This document shows, piece by piece, positions 25,389-34,042 of a DNA stretch of 64,000 nucleotides; position 1 is the first letter of the stretch; each line of letters begins with the position of its first letter. The DNA comes from Sphingomonas sanguinis (GTDB lineage Bacteria > Pseudomonadota > Alphaproteobacteria > Sphingomonadales > Sphingomonadaceae). A model generated the notes under the pieces. That model searched no databases. It saw only the letters and a list, made by a program, of their open reading frames with translations, and was not told the DNA's origin. The stretch is taken from contig NZ_CP079203.1 in NCBI RefSeq assembly GCF_019297835.1, forward strand, positions 469,001-533,000. Reading direction: 5' to 3'. A program made the position numbers and the translations under genes.

Positions 25389-25720
25389 TGGGGATCGTAC
25401 CCTTTCCAAAGACGGCGGGGCAGGTAGGGTTCGACCGCGCCGAGCTGACTCGCATCCTCGACCTCTATGGCCGGATGGTCGCGGCGGGGCATTGGCGGGA
25501 CTATGCGATGGACATGGGGCGGGACGCGGCGATCTTTTCTGCTTTCCGCCGCGCGGCGGAGCGGCCGGAGTTCCGGATCGAGAAGCGCCCAGCTTTGCGC
25601 AACCGTCAGGGCATGTGGGCGCTGATTGGCGAGGGCGGGGCGGTGTTGAAGCGCGGTCATGAGCTGGGGCCGGTGCTGGCCCCGGTCGAGCGGCGGTTGA
25701 TGAAGCTGGTCGAAGAATAA
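25388..25720 (+). CDS. DUF2794 family protein
   Basis: 110-residue soluble protein of the alphaproteobacterial DUF2794 family, unknown function. Recognised by FDRAELTRILDLYGRMVAAG, WRDYAMDMGRDAAIFSAFRR, RIEKRPALRNRQGMWALIG and VLKRGHELGPVL, in the order of the family. Start is the ATG overlapping the cysE stop, so it is coupled to cysE. There are no cysteines or membrane segments. A strong bidirectional terminator follows. Confidence 0.88.
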   Translation: MGIVPFPKTAGQVGFDRAELTRILDLYGRMVAAGHWRDYAMDMGRDAAIFSAFRRAAERPEFRIEKRPALRNRQGMWALIGEGGAVLKRGHELGPVLAPVERRLMKLVEE

Positions 25721-25732
25721 CCCTTCCCAACG

Positions 25733-25770
25733 AAAAAGCGCCGGTTCCTGTTGGGAACCGACGCCTTTTT
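25733..25770. terminator. Strong bidirectional terminator
   Basis: AAAAAGCG-c-CGGTTCC / GGAACCG-a-CGCCTTTTT around a short loop: about 15 base pairs with an A-run before and a T-run after. It serves the cysE-DUF2794 unit on the right-going strand and the small secreted-protein gene on the left-going strand. Confidence 0.85.
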
Positions 25771-25791
25771 CACAGCCGGGTGATGGGCCGA

Positions 25792-26163
25792 TTACTTGCC
25801 GCCACGCTGACGGCACTGGTCATACTGACCCTTTTTGCAGATCGGATAGCTCTTCAGCGGAGCCGGGGCGGGGTAAGCCTGCTCGGGGCTGGGCGCCTGC
25901 TTGAAGACGATCGGCGCGCCGGCCTGCGGCGGCGATGCCATGGGCGGCTGGGCGGGCTGATAGCCGCCGGCGGTCATCGTGCCAGCGGTTGCCGCGGCAT
26001 TGGCCTGCATCGAGCCCGACGCGTCGGTCTGCGTCGTCGTCGTGTCCGTCTGGGTCGAGGCGCCGGCCTGCATCCCCGCCTGGGCGGTGGTGTCGGTCTG
26101 GGTCTGCTGAGCCATAGCGGGCGCCGCCATCAGAGCGGTGGCGGCCAGAAAAACGAGCTTCAT
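25792..26163 (-). CDS. Small secreted Gln/Thr/Ala-rich protein, unknown function
   Basis: 123-residue exported protein. From the ATG at 26163 (AGGAGATTC upstream) there is a clear signal peptide KLVFLAATALMAAPAMAQ. The mature part is low complexity: repeated QTQTDTT, STQTDTTTTQTDASGS units, then a Pro/Ala-rich stretch, and a short conserved-looking tail SYPICKKGQYDQCRQRGGK with two cysteines. No domain recognised. It lies downstream of phoB in the same direction with a 116-base gap, so phosphate control is possible but not shown. The strong terminator is 21 bases after its stop. Confidence 0.75.
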   Translation of the reverse strand: MKLVFLAATALMAAPAMAQQTQTDTTAQAGMQAGASTQTDTTTTQTDASGSMQANAAATAGTMTAGGYQPAQPPMASPPQAGAPIVFKQAPSPEQAYPAPAPLKSYPICKKGQYDQCRQRGGK

Positions 26164-26279
26164 GCGAATCTCCTGTTCAGAAGCGCAAGGTGTAAGCGCG
26201 GGGGCAGAACGCCCCATGCCGCACTTGGCTCCCTCGTTTCGCTTGCGACCCGATCCTGACCGCCTTTTCACATCGGCGA

Positions 26280-26972
26280 TCAGCCGCCCGCGTCGAGCGA
26301 ATAGCCCGCCGAGCGCACCGTGCGGATGATGTCGGGCCGGTCGCCGATATTGATCGCCTTGCGCAGGCGACGGATATGCACGTCGACCGTCCGGCTCTCG
26401 ATATCCGAGTCATGCCCCCAGACCGCATCGAGAAGCCGCTCGCGCGAGAAGACCCAGCCCGGATGCTCCAGGAAATGCTTGAGCAGGCGGAACTCGGTTG
26501 GCCCGAGCGAAACGACTTCGCCTGCACGGCGGACCTTGTGGCCGACCGTATCCATTTCGATGTCCGCGTAAACCAGTGCCTCGCCCGCCAGTGCCGGGCG
26601 CACCCGGCGCAGCACCGCGCCGACGCGGGCGACCAGCTCACGCGGGGAGAAGGGCTTGGTGACATAGTCGTCCGCGCCCGTTTCCAGCCCGCGTACCCGG
26701 TCCTCTTCCTCACCGCGCGCGGTCAGCATGATGATCGGCACGTTCGCCGTCTCGGGTGAGCGACGCAGGCGGCGGCAGACCTCGATCCCCGAAATCCCCT
26801 CGACCATCCAGTCGAGCAGGACGATATCGGGCGTGCTCTCGCGTGCCAACAGCAACGCTTCCTCGCCGTCCGGGGTATGCGTGACCTCGAAATCCTCGCG
26901 CTTGAAATGGAAGACGAGCAGTTCCGCGAGTGCGGCGTCGTCTTCGACCAGCAACATCTTTACCCGTGCCAT
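26280..26972 (-). CDS. phoB: Phosphate regulon response regulator PhoB
   Basis: 230-residue OmpR-type regulator. Receiver with acidic pocket VEDD, phospho-acceptor Asp in IVLLDWMVEG and Lys in YVTKPFSPREL; the DWM/V-G motif and C-terminal winged helix (LGPTEFRLLKHFLEHPGWVF, RTVDVHIRRLRKAI, RTVRSAGYSL) match PhoB. The ATG at 26972 is preceded by GAGGGA. It is the last gene of the leftward phoR-pstSCAB-phoU-phoB unit, 13 bases after phoU. Phosphorylated PhoB binds PHO boxes and activates phosphate starvation genes, including probably its own unit via the box upstream of pstS. Confidence 0.96.
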   Translation of the reverse strand: MARVKMLLVEDDAALAELLVFHFKREDFEVTHTPDGEEALLLARESTPDIVLLDWMVEGISGIEVCRRLRRSPETANVPIIMLTARGEEEDRVRGLETGADDYVTKPFSPRELVARVGAVLRRVRPALAGEALVYADIEMDTVGHKVRRAGEVVSLGPTEFRLLKHFLEHPGWVFSRERLLDAVWGHDSDIESRTVDVHIRRLRKAINIGDRPDIIRTVRSAGYSLDAGG

Positions 26973-26985
26973 GGTGCCTGTTCCC

Positions 26986-27669
26986 TCAAGAAGGCAAGGA
27001 GCCGCCGCGGTCACGCTCGCCCATTTGCGTGCCGGTGGCGGCGAAATAGACCATCTCCGCGACGTTGGTCGCATGGTCGCCGATGCGTTCGAGATTCTTC
27101 GCGATGAACAGCAGGTGCGCGACCTGCCCGATCGTCTTGGGATTCTCGACCATATGGGTGACGAGCGTGCGGAAGATGGAATCGTAGAAATCGTCGAGCG
27201 CGTTGTCGCTGTCGCGGACCCGCACCGCCGCCTCGGCATCGCGCGCGGCGAACGCGTCGAGCACGTCATGCACCATCGCAGAGGCGATCTTGGCCATGGC
27301 GGGCAGGATCGAGACCGGCTCGATCCGGTCCTCGCTCTCGATCATCGGCACGCGCTTGGCGATGTTCTTGGCATAGTCGCCGATCCGCTCGACCACGCTG
27401 GCGATCTTCAACGCCGCGACGACCTCGCGCAGGTCGTTGGCCATCGGGGCCCGGAGCGCGATGGTGCGCACCGCCAGCCGCTCGACCTCCGCCTCGATCA
27501 GGTCGATCGCCTTGTCGTCCTCGCGAACCTTGCGCGCCAGTTCCAGGTCGGAGCGTTGCAGCGCCTTGATGGCATTGGCGATCGCTTCCTCGGCCAACCC
27601 GCCCATCTGGCTGATCAGCCCGCGCAGGCGGCCGATGTCGTTGTCGAAGGCTTTTACGGTGTGGTCCAT
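26986..27669 (-). CDS. phoU: Phosphate signalling regulator PhoU
   Basis: 227-residue all-helical protein with two PhoU repeats. Metal-binding motif segments are visible in each: ASVVERIGDYAKNIAKRV and AKNLERIGDHATNVAEMV (E-R-I-G-D-x-A). It links the PstSCAB transporter to PhoR and keeps the regulon off when phosphate is plentiful. Position between pstB and phoB, with 11- and 13-base gaps, is standard. The start at 27669 gives the usual MDHTVKAFDNDI beginning. Confidence 0.96.
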   Translation of the reverse strand: MDHTVKAFDNDIGRLRGLISQMGGLAEEAIANAIKALQRSDLELARKVREDDKAIDLIEAEVERLAVRTIALRAPMANDLREVVAALKIASVVERIGDYAKNIAKRVPMIESEDRIEPVSILPAMAKIASAMVHDVLDAFAARDAEAAVRVRDSDNALDDFYDSIFRTLVTHMVENPKTIGQVAHLLFIAKNLERIGDHATNVAEMVYFAATGTQMGERDRGGSLPS

Positions 27670-27680
27670 GATCCTCGTCC

Positions 27681-28442
27681 TCAGCCGTAACGGCCGGTAA
27701 TATAGTCCTTCGTCCGCTCTTCCTTCGGGTTCGTGAAGATGTCGGACGTCTTGCCGTACTCGACCAAGGTGCCGAGGTGGAAAAAGGCTGTACGCTGCGA
27801 GACGCGGGCGGCCTGCTGCATATTGTGGGTGACGATCGCGATGGCGTAGCGGCCGCGCAGGTCGTGGATCAATTCCTCGATCCGCGCGGTCGCGATCGGG
27901 TCGAGCGCGCTGCACGGCTCGTCCATCAGGATCACTTCCGGGTCGACCGCGATGGCGCGCGCGATGCACAACCGCTGCTGCTGGCCGCCCGACAGCGCGG
28001 TGCCGCTTTCCGACAGCCGGTCCTTCACCTCGTTCCACAGGCCCGCACGGGTCAGCGAACGCTCGACGATCGCGTCCATCTCACTGCGGGAGGTCGCGAG
28101 GCCGTGGATGCGCGGGCCGTAGGCGACATTCTCATAGATCGACTTGGGGAAGGGGTTCGGTTTCTGGAAAACCATGCCGACGCGCGCGCGCAGCTGCACC
28201 ACGTCCATTTCGGGCGCGTAGATGTCCTGCCCGTCGAGCCGGACGTCGCCCGAAACACGCGCCGAGGGGATGGTGTCGTTCATCCGGTTGAGCGTGCGCA
28301 GGAAGGTCGACTTGCCGCAGCCCGAGGGGCCGATGAAGGCGATCACATGGTCCATGTCGACATCGATCGAGATGTCGTGGATCGCCTGCTTGGCGCCGTA
28401 AGACACGCTGACGTTGCGCGCGGTTATCTTGGGGGTACTCAC
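27681..28442 (-). CDS. pstB: Phosphate ABC transporter ATPase PstB
   Basis: 253-residue ABC ATPase of the high-affinity phosphate importer. Walker [11 protein letters not shown]-loop in [14 protein letters not shown], signature LSGGQQQR, Walker [16 protein letters not shown] and H-loop IVTHNMQQA; these PstB-specific forms identify it. Start codon is GTG at 28442, overlapping the pstA stop (GTGA), so it is translationally coupled to pstA. Confidence 0.97.
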   Translation of the reverse strand: MSTPKITARNVSVSYGAKQAIHDISIDVDMDHVIAFIGPSGCGKSTFLRTLNRMNDTIPSARVSGDVRLDGQDIYAPEMDVVQLRARVGMVFQKPNPFPKSIYENVAYGPRIHGLATSRSEMDAIVERSLTRAGLWNEVKDRLSESGTALSGGQQQRLCIARAIAVDPEVILMDEPCSALDPIATARIEELIHDLRGRYAIAIVTHNMQQAARVSQRTAFFHLGTLVEYGKTSDIFTNPKEERTKDYITGRYG

Positions 28443-29704
28443 CAGCGTGTCTCGAACCGATTGCGGAGGTAGATGGCCAGCCCGTTCATCGCGAGCAGGA
28501 AGACGAGCAGGACGATGATCGCGGCCGAGGTCTTCTCGATGAAGCCGCGATCCACCTGATCCGACCAGAGGAATATCTGGACCGGCAGCACGGTCGCCGG
28601 ATCGGTCAGCCCGCGCGGCGGCGCGGCGATGAAGGCGCGCATCCCGATCATCAGCAGCGGCGCGGTCTCGCCCAGCGCCCGTGCCATGCCGATGATGGTG
28701 CCGGTCAGGATGCCGGGCAGGGCGAGCGGCAGGACGTGATGGAAGATCACCTGCACCCGCGACGCGCCCACCGCCAGCGCGGCGTCGCGGATCGAGGGCG
28801 GCACCGCCTTGATCGCATTGCGCCCGGCGATGACGATCACCGGCATGGTCATCAGCGCCAGCGTCAGGCCGCCGACCAGCGGAGCCGAACGCGGCAGGCC
28901 GAAGGTACCGAGGAACACCGCCAACCCCAGAAGGCCGAAGATGATCGAGGGAACGGCCGCGAGGTTGTTGATCGACACCTCGATCATGTCGGTCCAGCGG
29001 TTCTTCGGTGCGATCTCTTCCAGATAGAGCGCAGCCAGCACGCCGATCGGGAAGGCGAGGGCCAGCGTCACCACCATGGTCAACAGCGACCCCTTGGCCG
29101 CACCCCAGATGCCGACCCGCGTCGGATCGGTGGCGTCGGCATCCTTCAGGAAGCCCATATCCCAGCCGGTCGACAGCAGGCCGCGTTTTTCAAGCTGCGC
29201 AACGACCCGCTCGGCCTCCGGCGTTCCCACGCCCTTTGCGGCCACATCATAACGGCTGGCGAGCGGCAACTCGAACCGGACGGTGCGGTGGAGCAGGCCG
29301 GGATCGGCCTTGATCGCGTCACGCACGACGATCCACGCGCCGGGTGAGAGCAGATCGCTTCCCATCGATCCGAAGGCGGTGGTCGCGGCGGTATCGACCG
29401 CATTTTCCAGTCCCGCCCCGGCCAGTGCCAGATCGGCGCCGCGCCCCTTCAATCGGGCAGGCTCGATGGGCAGATCGGCGGCAGCGAGGTTGACCGGCAT
29501 GGTTACGCGCGTTTCGGTAAAGCCGCGAAGCCCCTGCGCCAGCATGGTGATGAGCAGGAAAGCGAGGAACGCGGCCGACAGTGCGACCGCCGCCGCCCCG
29601 AGCCGCCGGAAACGACGCTCGGCGGCATAACGCCGACGCAGGCGGCGGGCCATGGCAGGGCTGTTCCACCCTGCGGCCGAAGGCGGGGTGGGCGGCTTAT
29701 TCAT
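28439..29704 (-). CDS. pstA: Phosphate ABC transporter permease PstA (long N-terminal form)
   Basis: 421-residue inner-membrane permease. The C-terminal 230 residues are the typical binding-protein-dependent transport domain with the EAA-like loop [22 protein letters not shown] and [13 protein letters not shown]. The N-terminal 180 residues are an extension: one membrane helix (about 38-58), then a periplasmic region. This matches the DUF3333-containing PstA form common in alphaproteobacteria and absent from E. coli. Its start overlaps the pstC end by 8 bases. Confidence 0.95.
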   Translation of the reverse strand: MNKPPTPPSAAGWNSPAMARRLRRRYAAERRFRRLGAAAVALSAAFLAFLLITMLAQGLRGFTETRVTMPVNLAAADLPIEPARLKGRGADLALAGAGLENAVDTAATTAFGSMGSDLLSPGAWIVVRDAIKADPGLLHRTVRFELPLASRYDVAAKGVGTPEAERVVAQLEKRGLLSTGWDMGFLKDADATDPTRVGIWGAAKGSLLTMVVTLALAFPIGVLAALYLEEIAPKNRWTDMIEVSINNLAAVPSIIFGLLGLAVFLGTFGLPRSAPLVGGLTLALMTMPVIVIAGRNAIKAVPPSIRDAALAVGASRVQVIFHHVLPLALPGILTGTIIGMARALGETAPLLMIGMRAFIAAPPRGLTDPATVLPVQIFLWSDQVDRGFIEKTSAAIIVLLVFLLAMNGLAIYLRNRFETRW

Positions 29705-31073
29705 AGGTTTCCCGATACCGCTTCACCACGTTGAGCGCGACGATGTTGAGCAGCAGCGTGATGAGAAAGAGCGTCAGGCCCAGCGCGAAGGCGGCCAGCG
29801 TCTTGGGGCTGTCGAACTCGGCCTCGCCGGTCAGCAGGTCGACGATCTGGCGGGTGACGGTGGTCGTGCTGGCAAAGGGATTGGCGGTCAGCGTGGCGAC
29901 GCCGCTCGCTGCCATGACGACGATCATCGTCTCGCCGATCGCGCGGCTGACTGCGAGCAATATGCCGCCAACGACGCCGGGCAGGGCGGCGGGCAGCATG
30001 ACGCGGGTGATCGTCTCGGACGGCGTCGCGCCCATCGCCAGGCTGCCGTCCCGCATCGAACTGGGCACGGCCGCCAGGCTGTCGTCGGCCATGGACGAGA
30101 CGAAGGGGATGATCATCACCCCCATGACCAGCCCGGCGGCCAGCGCGCTTTCCGACGAGGCCCAGTCGATGCCGATCGCAACCGCGAACTGTCGTACGGC
30201 GGGGGCGACGGTCAACGCGGCGAAATAGCCGTAGACGACGGTCGGAATACCCGCGAGCACCTCCAGCACCGGCTTCATGATCCGGCGGGCACGGGGCGCG
30301 GCATATTGGGTCAGATAGATGGCGCTCATCAGGCCGAAGGGGATGGCGACCGCCATGGCGATGACGGCCCCGATGAAGAAGGTACCCCAGAACAGAGGCA
30401 CCGCGCCAAGAGACGCGCCGGGATGGCGCGGATCGATCGACTGGGGACTCCAGTGGGTACCGAAGAGGAATTCGGTGAGCGGCACGACCGAGAAGAACCG
30501 CCCCGCCTCATAGAGCAGAGAGGCTACGATGCCTGCGGTGGTCAGGATCGCGATCAGCGACGCCCCCAGTAACAGGCCCAACACGACGCGTTCGATCCGG
30601 GTGCGCGCCGAAAACTCGGGTCGGACCTGAAGATAGGCATAGGCCCCACCCGCCAGCGCCAGCAGCAGGACGATCGCGGTGGCGATCCAGTCGATCCGCG
30701 TCTGCGCGGCGTCATAGGCGGGCGCAAGGGTGTGCGACAAAGCGTGGAATGCGCCCTGTGCCTGCCCGGCCGCCAGCGCGCGCGCCTCGGACAGGATGGC
30801 CGCCCGCTCGAACCCCGGCGGGGGGAGTTGCACGGCGGCGGGCGCTTTCAGCACGATGTCGGTGACGAGCGCGGGCGACGTCGCCGCCCAGATCGCCAGG
30901 AAGAGCAGCGGCGGCACTGCCGTCCACAGCGCGACGTACCAGCCATGATGATGCGGCAGCGAACTCGCGCGCGTCCCCGACCGACGCCGGAAGCCGAGCG
31001 CGTGCATCCGGGTTGATGCCCAGGCGATGATGCCCAGCCCGATGGTCAGGATGAGAAGGACGACGCCGTTCAT
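29697..31073 (-). CDS. pstC: Phosphate ABC transporter permease PstC (long form)
   Basis: 458-residue partner permease. As with PstA, the transport domain lies in the C-terminal half (FWGTFFIGAVIAMAVAIPFG, VLEVLAGIPTVVYGYFAALT, the EAA loop GSLAMGATPSETITRVMLPA, AVSRAIGETMIVVMAAS). The first 180 residues hold three extra membrane helices with a periplasmic segment between about 70 and 130. Stop overlaps the pstA start; its own start overlaps the pstS stop by four bases (ATGA). Both permeases are thus enlarged relative to E. coli. Confidence 0.94.
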   Translation of the reverse strand: MNGVVLLILTIGLGIIAWASTRMHALGFRRRSGTRASSLPHHHGWYVALWTAVPPLLFLAIWAATSPALVTDIVLKAPAAVQLPPPGFERAAILSEARALAAGQAQGAFHALSHTLAPAYDAAQTRIDWIATAIVLLLALAGGAYAYLQVRPEFSARTRIERVVLGLLLGASLIAILTTAGIVASLLYEAGRFFSVVPLTEFLFGTHWSPQSIDPRHPGASLGAVPLFWGTFFIGAVIAMAVAIPFGLMSAIYLTQYAAPRARRIMKPVLEVLAGIPTVVYGYFAALTVAPAVRQFAVAIGIDWASSESALAAGLVMGVMIIPFVSSMADDSLAAVPSSMRDGSLAMGATPSETITRVMLPAALPGVVGGILLAVSRAIGETMIVVMAASGVATLTANPFASTTTVTRQIVDLLTGEAEFDSPKTLAAFALGLTLFLITLLLNIVALNVVKRYRETYE

Positions 31074-32116
31074 GACGGCAGGCTCGCCGGATCGAGCGGC
31101 GTTTCGCGGGCGATGATGGCGCGCGAACGGGCCTGAATGGCGGGCGGCGAGGCGATCAGGCCCCGGCGGACCAGCGGACCATTTTTGCCCCAGTTGTCGG
31201 CATAGAGGCGCAGGAAAGCGCGCAAGCCCGGAATGGCGTCGAGATGCGCCTTCTTCACATAGACATAGAGCGGGCGCGATCCGGGATAGCGGTCGGCCGC
31301 GATGGCGTCATAGGTCGGCTTGACGCCGTTGATCGTAACCCCGTCGACGGTCTGGCTGTTTTCCTCGAGGTAGGAATAGCCGAAGACACCCAGCGCGTCC
31401 GGATTGGCCTGTAGCTTCTGGACGATCAGATTGTCGTTCTCACCCGCGTCAATATAGGCGCCGTCTTCTCGCACGCGCGTGCAGAACAGGCGGTGCGCTT
31501 CGGGATTGCGGGCCGCGAGGGCAGGCGCACCCGGCTCGACCGCATCGCATCCCTTCGCCAGGATCAGTTCGGCCAAAGCATCGCGGGTGCCGCTGGTCGC
31601 AGGCGGGCCGTAGACCTGGATCGGAATGGCGGGCAGCGACGGATTGACGTCGGCCCAGGTGCGTGCCCTATTCGGCTTGCCGCCGGGATGTGCCGCCAGC
31701 GCGCGATAGATGTCGACCGAGGTCAGTGCCATGTGCGGCCCGCGCCGGGACTCGGCAAAGGCAATGCCGTCGATCCCGATCTGGATTTCGAGCAGTTCGC
31801 CCGCGCCATGCGCCGCGCAGTCGCGATACTCGCTGGCCTTCATCCGGCGCGACGCGTCTTCCAGATCGGGATGCGCCGCCCCGATCCCGGCGCAGAACAG
31901 CTTCATACCCGCACCCGTGCCCGTCGACTCGATCACCGGCGCCTTGGCATCCGGATCGGCAGCGACGAACCGCTCGGCGATGATCGTGGTGAAGGGATAG
32001 ACGGTCGACGAGCCGACAGCCGTGATCTGGTCCCGCACGCCCGCGCCGCCGCCATTGGCCTGATCGTAGCAGGCCGCCAGCGCGAATATCGCGGCGAGAA
32101 GGCAGGGCAGGCGCAT
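31070..32116 (-). CDS. pstS: Phosphate-binding lipoprotein PstS
   Basis: Periplasmic high-affinity phosphate receptor, 348 residues. Chosen start ATG 32116 has AAGGA seven bases upstream (a GTG at 32134 is in frame). Lipobox LAAC at about residue 16 shows it is lipid-anchored, unlike soluble E. coli PstS. Phosphate-binding signatures: AVGSSTVYPFT at the mature N-terminus, ESTGTGAGMKLFC, and PPATSGTRDALAELIL. Its N-terminal substrate loop matches the SphX/PstS group. A PHO box lies about 64 bases upstream, inside the end of phoR. Confidence 0.94.
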   Translation of the reverse strand: MRLPCLLAAIFALAACYDQANGGGAGVRDQITAVGSSTVYPFTTIIAERFVAADPDAKAPVIESTGTGAGMKLFCAGIGAAHPDLEDASRRMKASEYRDCAAHGAGELLEIQIGIDGIAFAESRRGPHMALTSVDIYRALAAHPGGKPNRARTWADVNPSLPAIPIQVYGPPATSGTRDALAELILAKGCDAVEPGAPALAARNPEAHRLFCTRVREDGAYIDAGENDNLIVQKLQANPDALGVFGYSYLEENSQTVDGVTINGVKPTYDAIAADRYPGSRPLYVYVKKAHLDAIPGLRAFLRLYADNWGKNGPLVRRGLIASPPAIQARSRAIIARETPLDPASLPS

Positions 32117-32177
32117 CAAAATCCTTGGAAACACCGGAACGGGTGCGAACCGGCGCTGCCACGCTCGCCATACCCCC

Positions 32178-32208
32178 GTGTGACATTTTTATTGTGGTTT
32201 TGTGACAG
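32178..32208 (-). promoter_or_regulatory. PHO box upstream of pstS
   Basis: Reading leftward: CTGTCACAAAA, then CCACAATAAAA, then ATGTCACACG: three direct repeats in exact 11-base phase (units at 32208, 32197 and 32186), each a CTGTCAY-type heptamer followed by an A-run, with the middle unit degenerate. This is the PhoB-binding pattern. It spans the phoR stop codon (32189-32191) and would drive pstSCAB-phoU-phoB separately from phoR. Confidence 0.8.
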
Positions 32209-33433
32209 CGCTCTCGGAAGCGATCTTTTCCGGCGTCTTCAGCGCGGGCAGGCGCACCGTCACCGTGGTCCCGACCCCGACCTCGCTGGTGATTTCCAGC
32301 TTTCCGCGATGCCGCTCGACGATGTGCTTCACGATGGCGAGGCCCAGACCGGTACCGCCGATACTGCGGCTGCGCCCCGAGTCGACGCGGTAGAAGCGTT
32401 CGGTCAGGCGAGGGAGATGACTGGCCGCGATGCCCTCACCGCGGTCGGCGACGCTCAGGCGCAGCATGGGGCCGTCGCGGTCCAGCCTAACGCGGACCGG
32501 CGTCTCCGCCTTGCCGTACTTCATCGCATTGCCGATCAGATTGTGCAGCATCTGCGACAATTGCGCCCGGTCGCCCGCGATCGGCGGAAGCTCCTCGGCC
32601 AGTTCGCACGCAATATCGTCGGCACGGGGCGAGCCGGAGTCCAGAAACTCCTCCCACACATGGTCGACCAGTTCGGCCATGTCGACGGGCTGGGCGGGCT
32701 GGCGATATTTGTCGGCCTCGATCCGGCTGAGCGAGATCAGATCCTCGACCAGCCGCTGCATCCGCCGCGCTTCGTCGAACATCACCTTCAGGAAGCGCGC
32801 GCGAATTTCCGCGTCTTCGCCCGCCTCGTCGCCCAGCGTTTCGATAAAGCCCAAAATTGAGGCCAGCGGGGTCCGCAATTCGTGGCTGGCATTGGCGACG
32901 AAGTCGACGCGCATCCGCTCGGCGGCGTCATGTGCGGTCTGGTCGATCAGGTGGACGATGCGCTGGCCGCCGGTCGTGTCGGCGATCCGCATCTCCCAAC
33001 GCTGTTCGAGCGAGCCAAGGCCGACCAGCGAAATCGGCTGAGCGGGATCGGTGACGCCTTCCTTTGTCAGCAGTCGTTCGGTGGCAGCGGGATGGCGGAT
33101 CGCGATGCGCGCGTCCTCGCCGACGATATGCTTGCCGAGCAGCCCGCGCGCCGAGCGATTGGCCAGGATCACCTGCCCCGCCTCGATCAGCAGCACCGGC
33201 TCGACGATGGCATCCAGCGCTTCCTCCAGCAGCGGCGACAGGCCGGTTCGGCTCTCGTCCGCCGCCATGTCCTCCTCGGCTTCGTCTGGCACGCCTTCGC
33301 TTGCGACCAGCGCGGCGGCGATCCCGCCGACCAGCGCGATGATCGCGGGCGCGGGGCCAGCCGTCAGGAACACCACGGCGGCGGCCACCACGACCACGAC
33401 GATGGCCCATAAGGTACGAATGCCGAATCCCAT
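32189..33433 (-). CDS. phoR: Phosphate regulon sensor kinase PhoR
   Basis: 414-residue membrane histidine kinase. Two N-terminal helices (about 7-27 and 29-44), an acidic linker, a PAS domain (ALDAIVEPVLLIEAGQVIL), H-box VANASHELRTPLASILGFIE, N-box NLIGNAMKYG, and G-boxes DRGEGI and GGTGLGLAIVKH. Order and the short periplasmic loop match PhoR. First gene of the leftward phosphate unit. It lacks an obvious PHO box of its own: the region 33434-33500 only has a weak CTGTCTT-like word. Confidence 0.94.
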   Translation of the reverse strand: MGFGIRTLWAIVVVVVAAAVVFLTAGPAPAIIALVGGIAAALVASEGVPDEAEEDMAADESRTGLSPLLEEALDAIVEPVLLIEAGQVILANRSARGLLGKHIVGEDARIAIRHPAATERLLTKEGVTDPAQPISLVGLGSLEQRWEMRIADTTGGQRIVHLIDQTAHDAAERMRVDFVANASHELRTPLASILGFIETLGDEAGEDAEIRARFLKVMFDEARRMQRLVEDLISLSRIEADKYRQPAQPVDMAELVDHVWEEFLDSGSPRADDIACELAEELPPIAGDRAQLSQMLHNLIGNAMKYGKAETPVRVRLDRDGPMLRLSVADRGEGIAASHLPRLTERFYRVDSGRSRSIGGTGLGLAIVKHIVERHRGKLEITSEVGVGTTVTVRLPALKTPEKIASESAVTKPQ

Positions 33434-33500
33434 GGCGTGCCGATGTAGCGGGGTGCAGGGGCGCTGTCTTCACTTCTGAACGGTCGCAACGTCGGGGCGG

Positions 33501-33521
33501 GGCTTCCATTTTTGGGAAGCC
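33501..33521 (+). promoter_or_regulatory. Hairpin upstream of the twin-arginine protein gene
   Basis: Perfect 7-base-pair stem GGCTTCC / GGAAGCC with loop ATTTTTG between divergent phoR and the small exported protein. Could be an operator or leader structure; the loop has the T-run, so it is not a terminator. Confidence 0.35.
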
Positions 33522-33553
33522 GCTGGCCTTGCACAGGTTCTTGTGGTGGGCCG

Positions 33554-34039
33554 ATGAATATGGGAGATCGCTTGGTCATGGACGACACGCCCTCCGAACC
33601 CGGTCCCGCATCCGGTCCCATGCGCGAGGAGCAGGCCCAGGCCTCCAGCGTGACGAGCCGCCGGATGCTGATGCTGGGCGCGGTGGGTGCGAGCACGGTC
33701 ATCGCGGTTCGGCCCGCGCTGGCCCAGACGACGGCGTCGGTCATGACCTGTCAGATCGCCGTGCCGGGGGCGGGCAATGCGGGGAAATATATCGACCGGA
33801 ACGGCAATGTGGTCGACCCCGGACCGCTGGGGCCGCTCGGCGCGCTGGTCGGTGGGCCTTATCCGCCCGCACCGCGTCCCTTCACGGGCGAGGAGGTTCG
33901 CGCGGCATTGACCAAGGGGGTGTATCTGCCCGGTACGACCTATTATTCGAACGATGCCTATCTCAAATATATCAAGAAGCTGAGCGGCGGTCAGGCCGGT
34001 TACACCTGCTTCCTGTCCGTCCAGAATCCTAGGGGCTGA
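33554..34039 (+). CDS. Twin-arginine-signal exported protein heading an HprK-related cassette; possible substrate
   Basis: 161 residues from ATG 33554 (ATGs at 33560 and 33578 are also possible). The first 30 residues are polar and acidic. Then TSRRMLMLGAVGASTVIAV and RPALAQ form a Tat-like signal (Arg36-Arg37), predicting export of a folded protein. The mature part, about 100 residues, has a Gly/Pro-rich stretch (VDPGPLGPLGALVGGPYPPA), a helix EEVRAALTKGVYL, Tyr-rich TTYYSNDAYLKYIKKL, and a conserved-looking end YTCFLSVQNPRG; two cysteines (MTC and YTC). I recognise no family. It ends 3 bases before the PqqD-like gene. Being next to a kinase, an RRE-type protein and a nucleotidyltransferase, it is a candidate for the protein they modify; this is inference. 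Confidence 0.72.
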   Translation: MNMGDRLVMDDTPSEPGPASGPMREEQAQASSVTSRRMLMLGAVGASTVIAVRPALAQTTASVMTCQIAVPGAGNAGKYIDRNGNVVDPGPLGPLGALVGGPYPPAPRPFTGEEVRAALTKGVYLPGTTYYSNDAYLKYIKKLSGGQAGYTCFLSVQNPRG

Positions 34040-34042
34040 TCG

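Noticed and set aside
33460..33485. A possible second PHO box before phoR (CTGTCTTCACTTCTGAAC)
   Set aside because: Repeats are not in 11-base phase and only one half resembles CTGTCAY.
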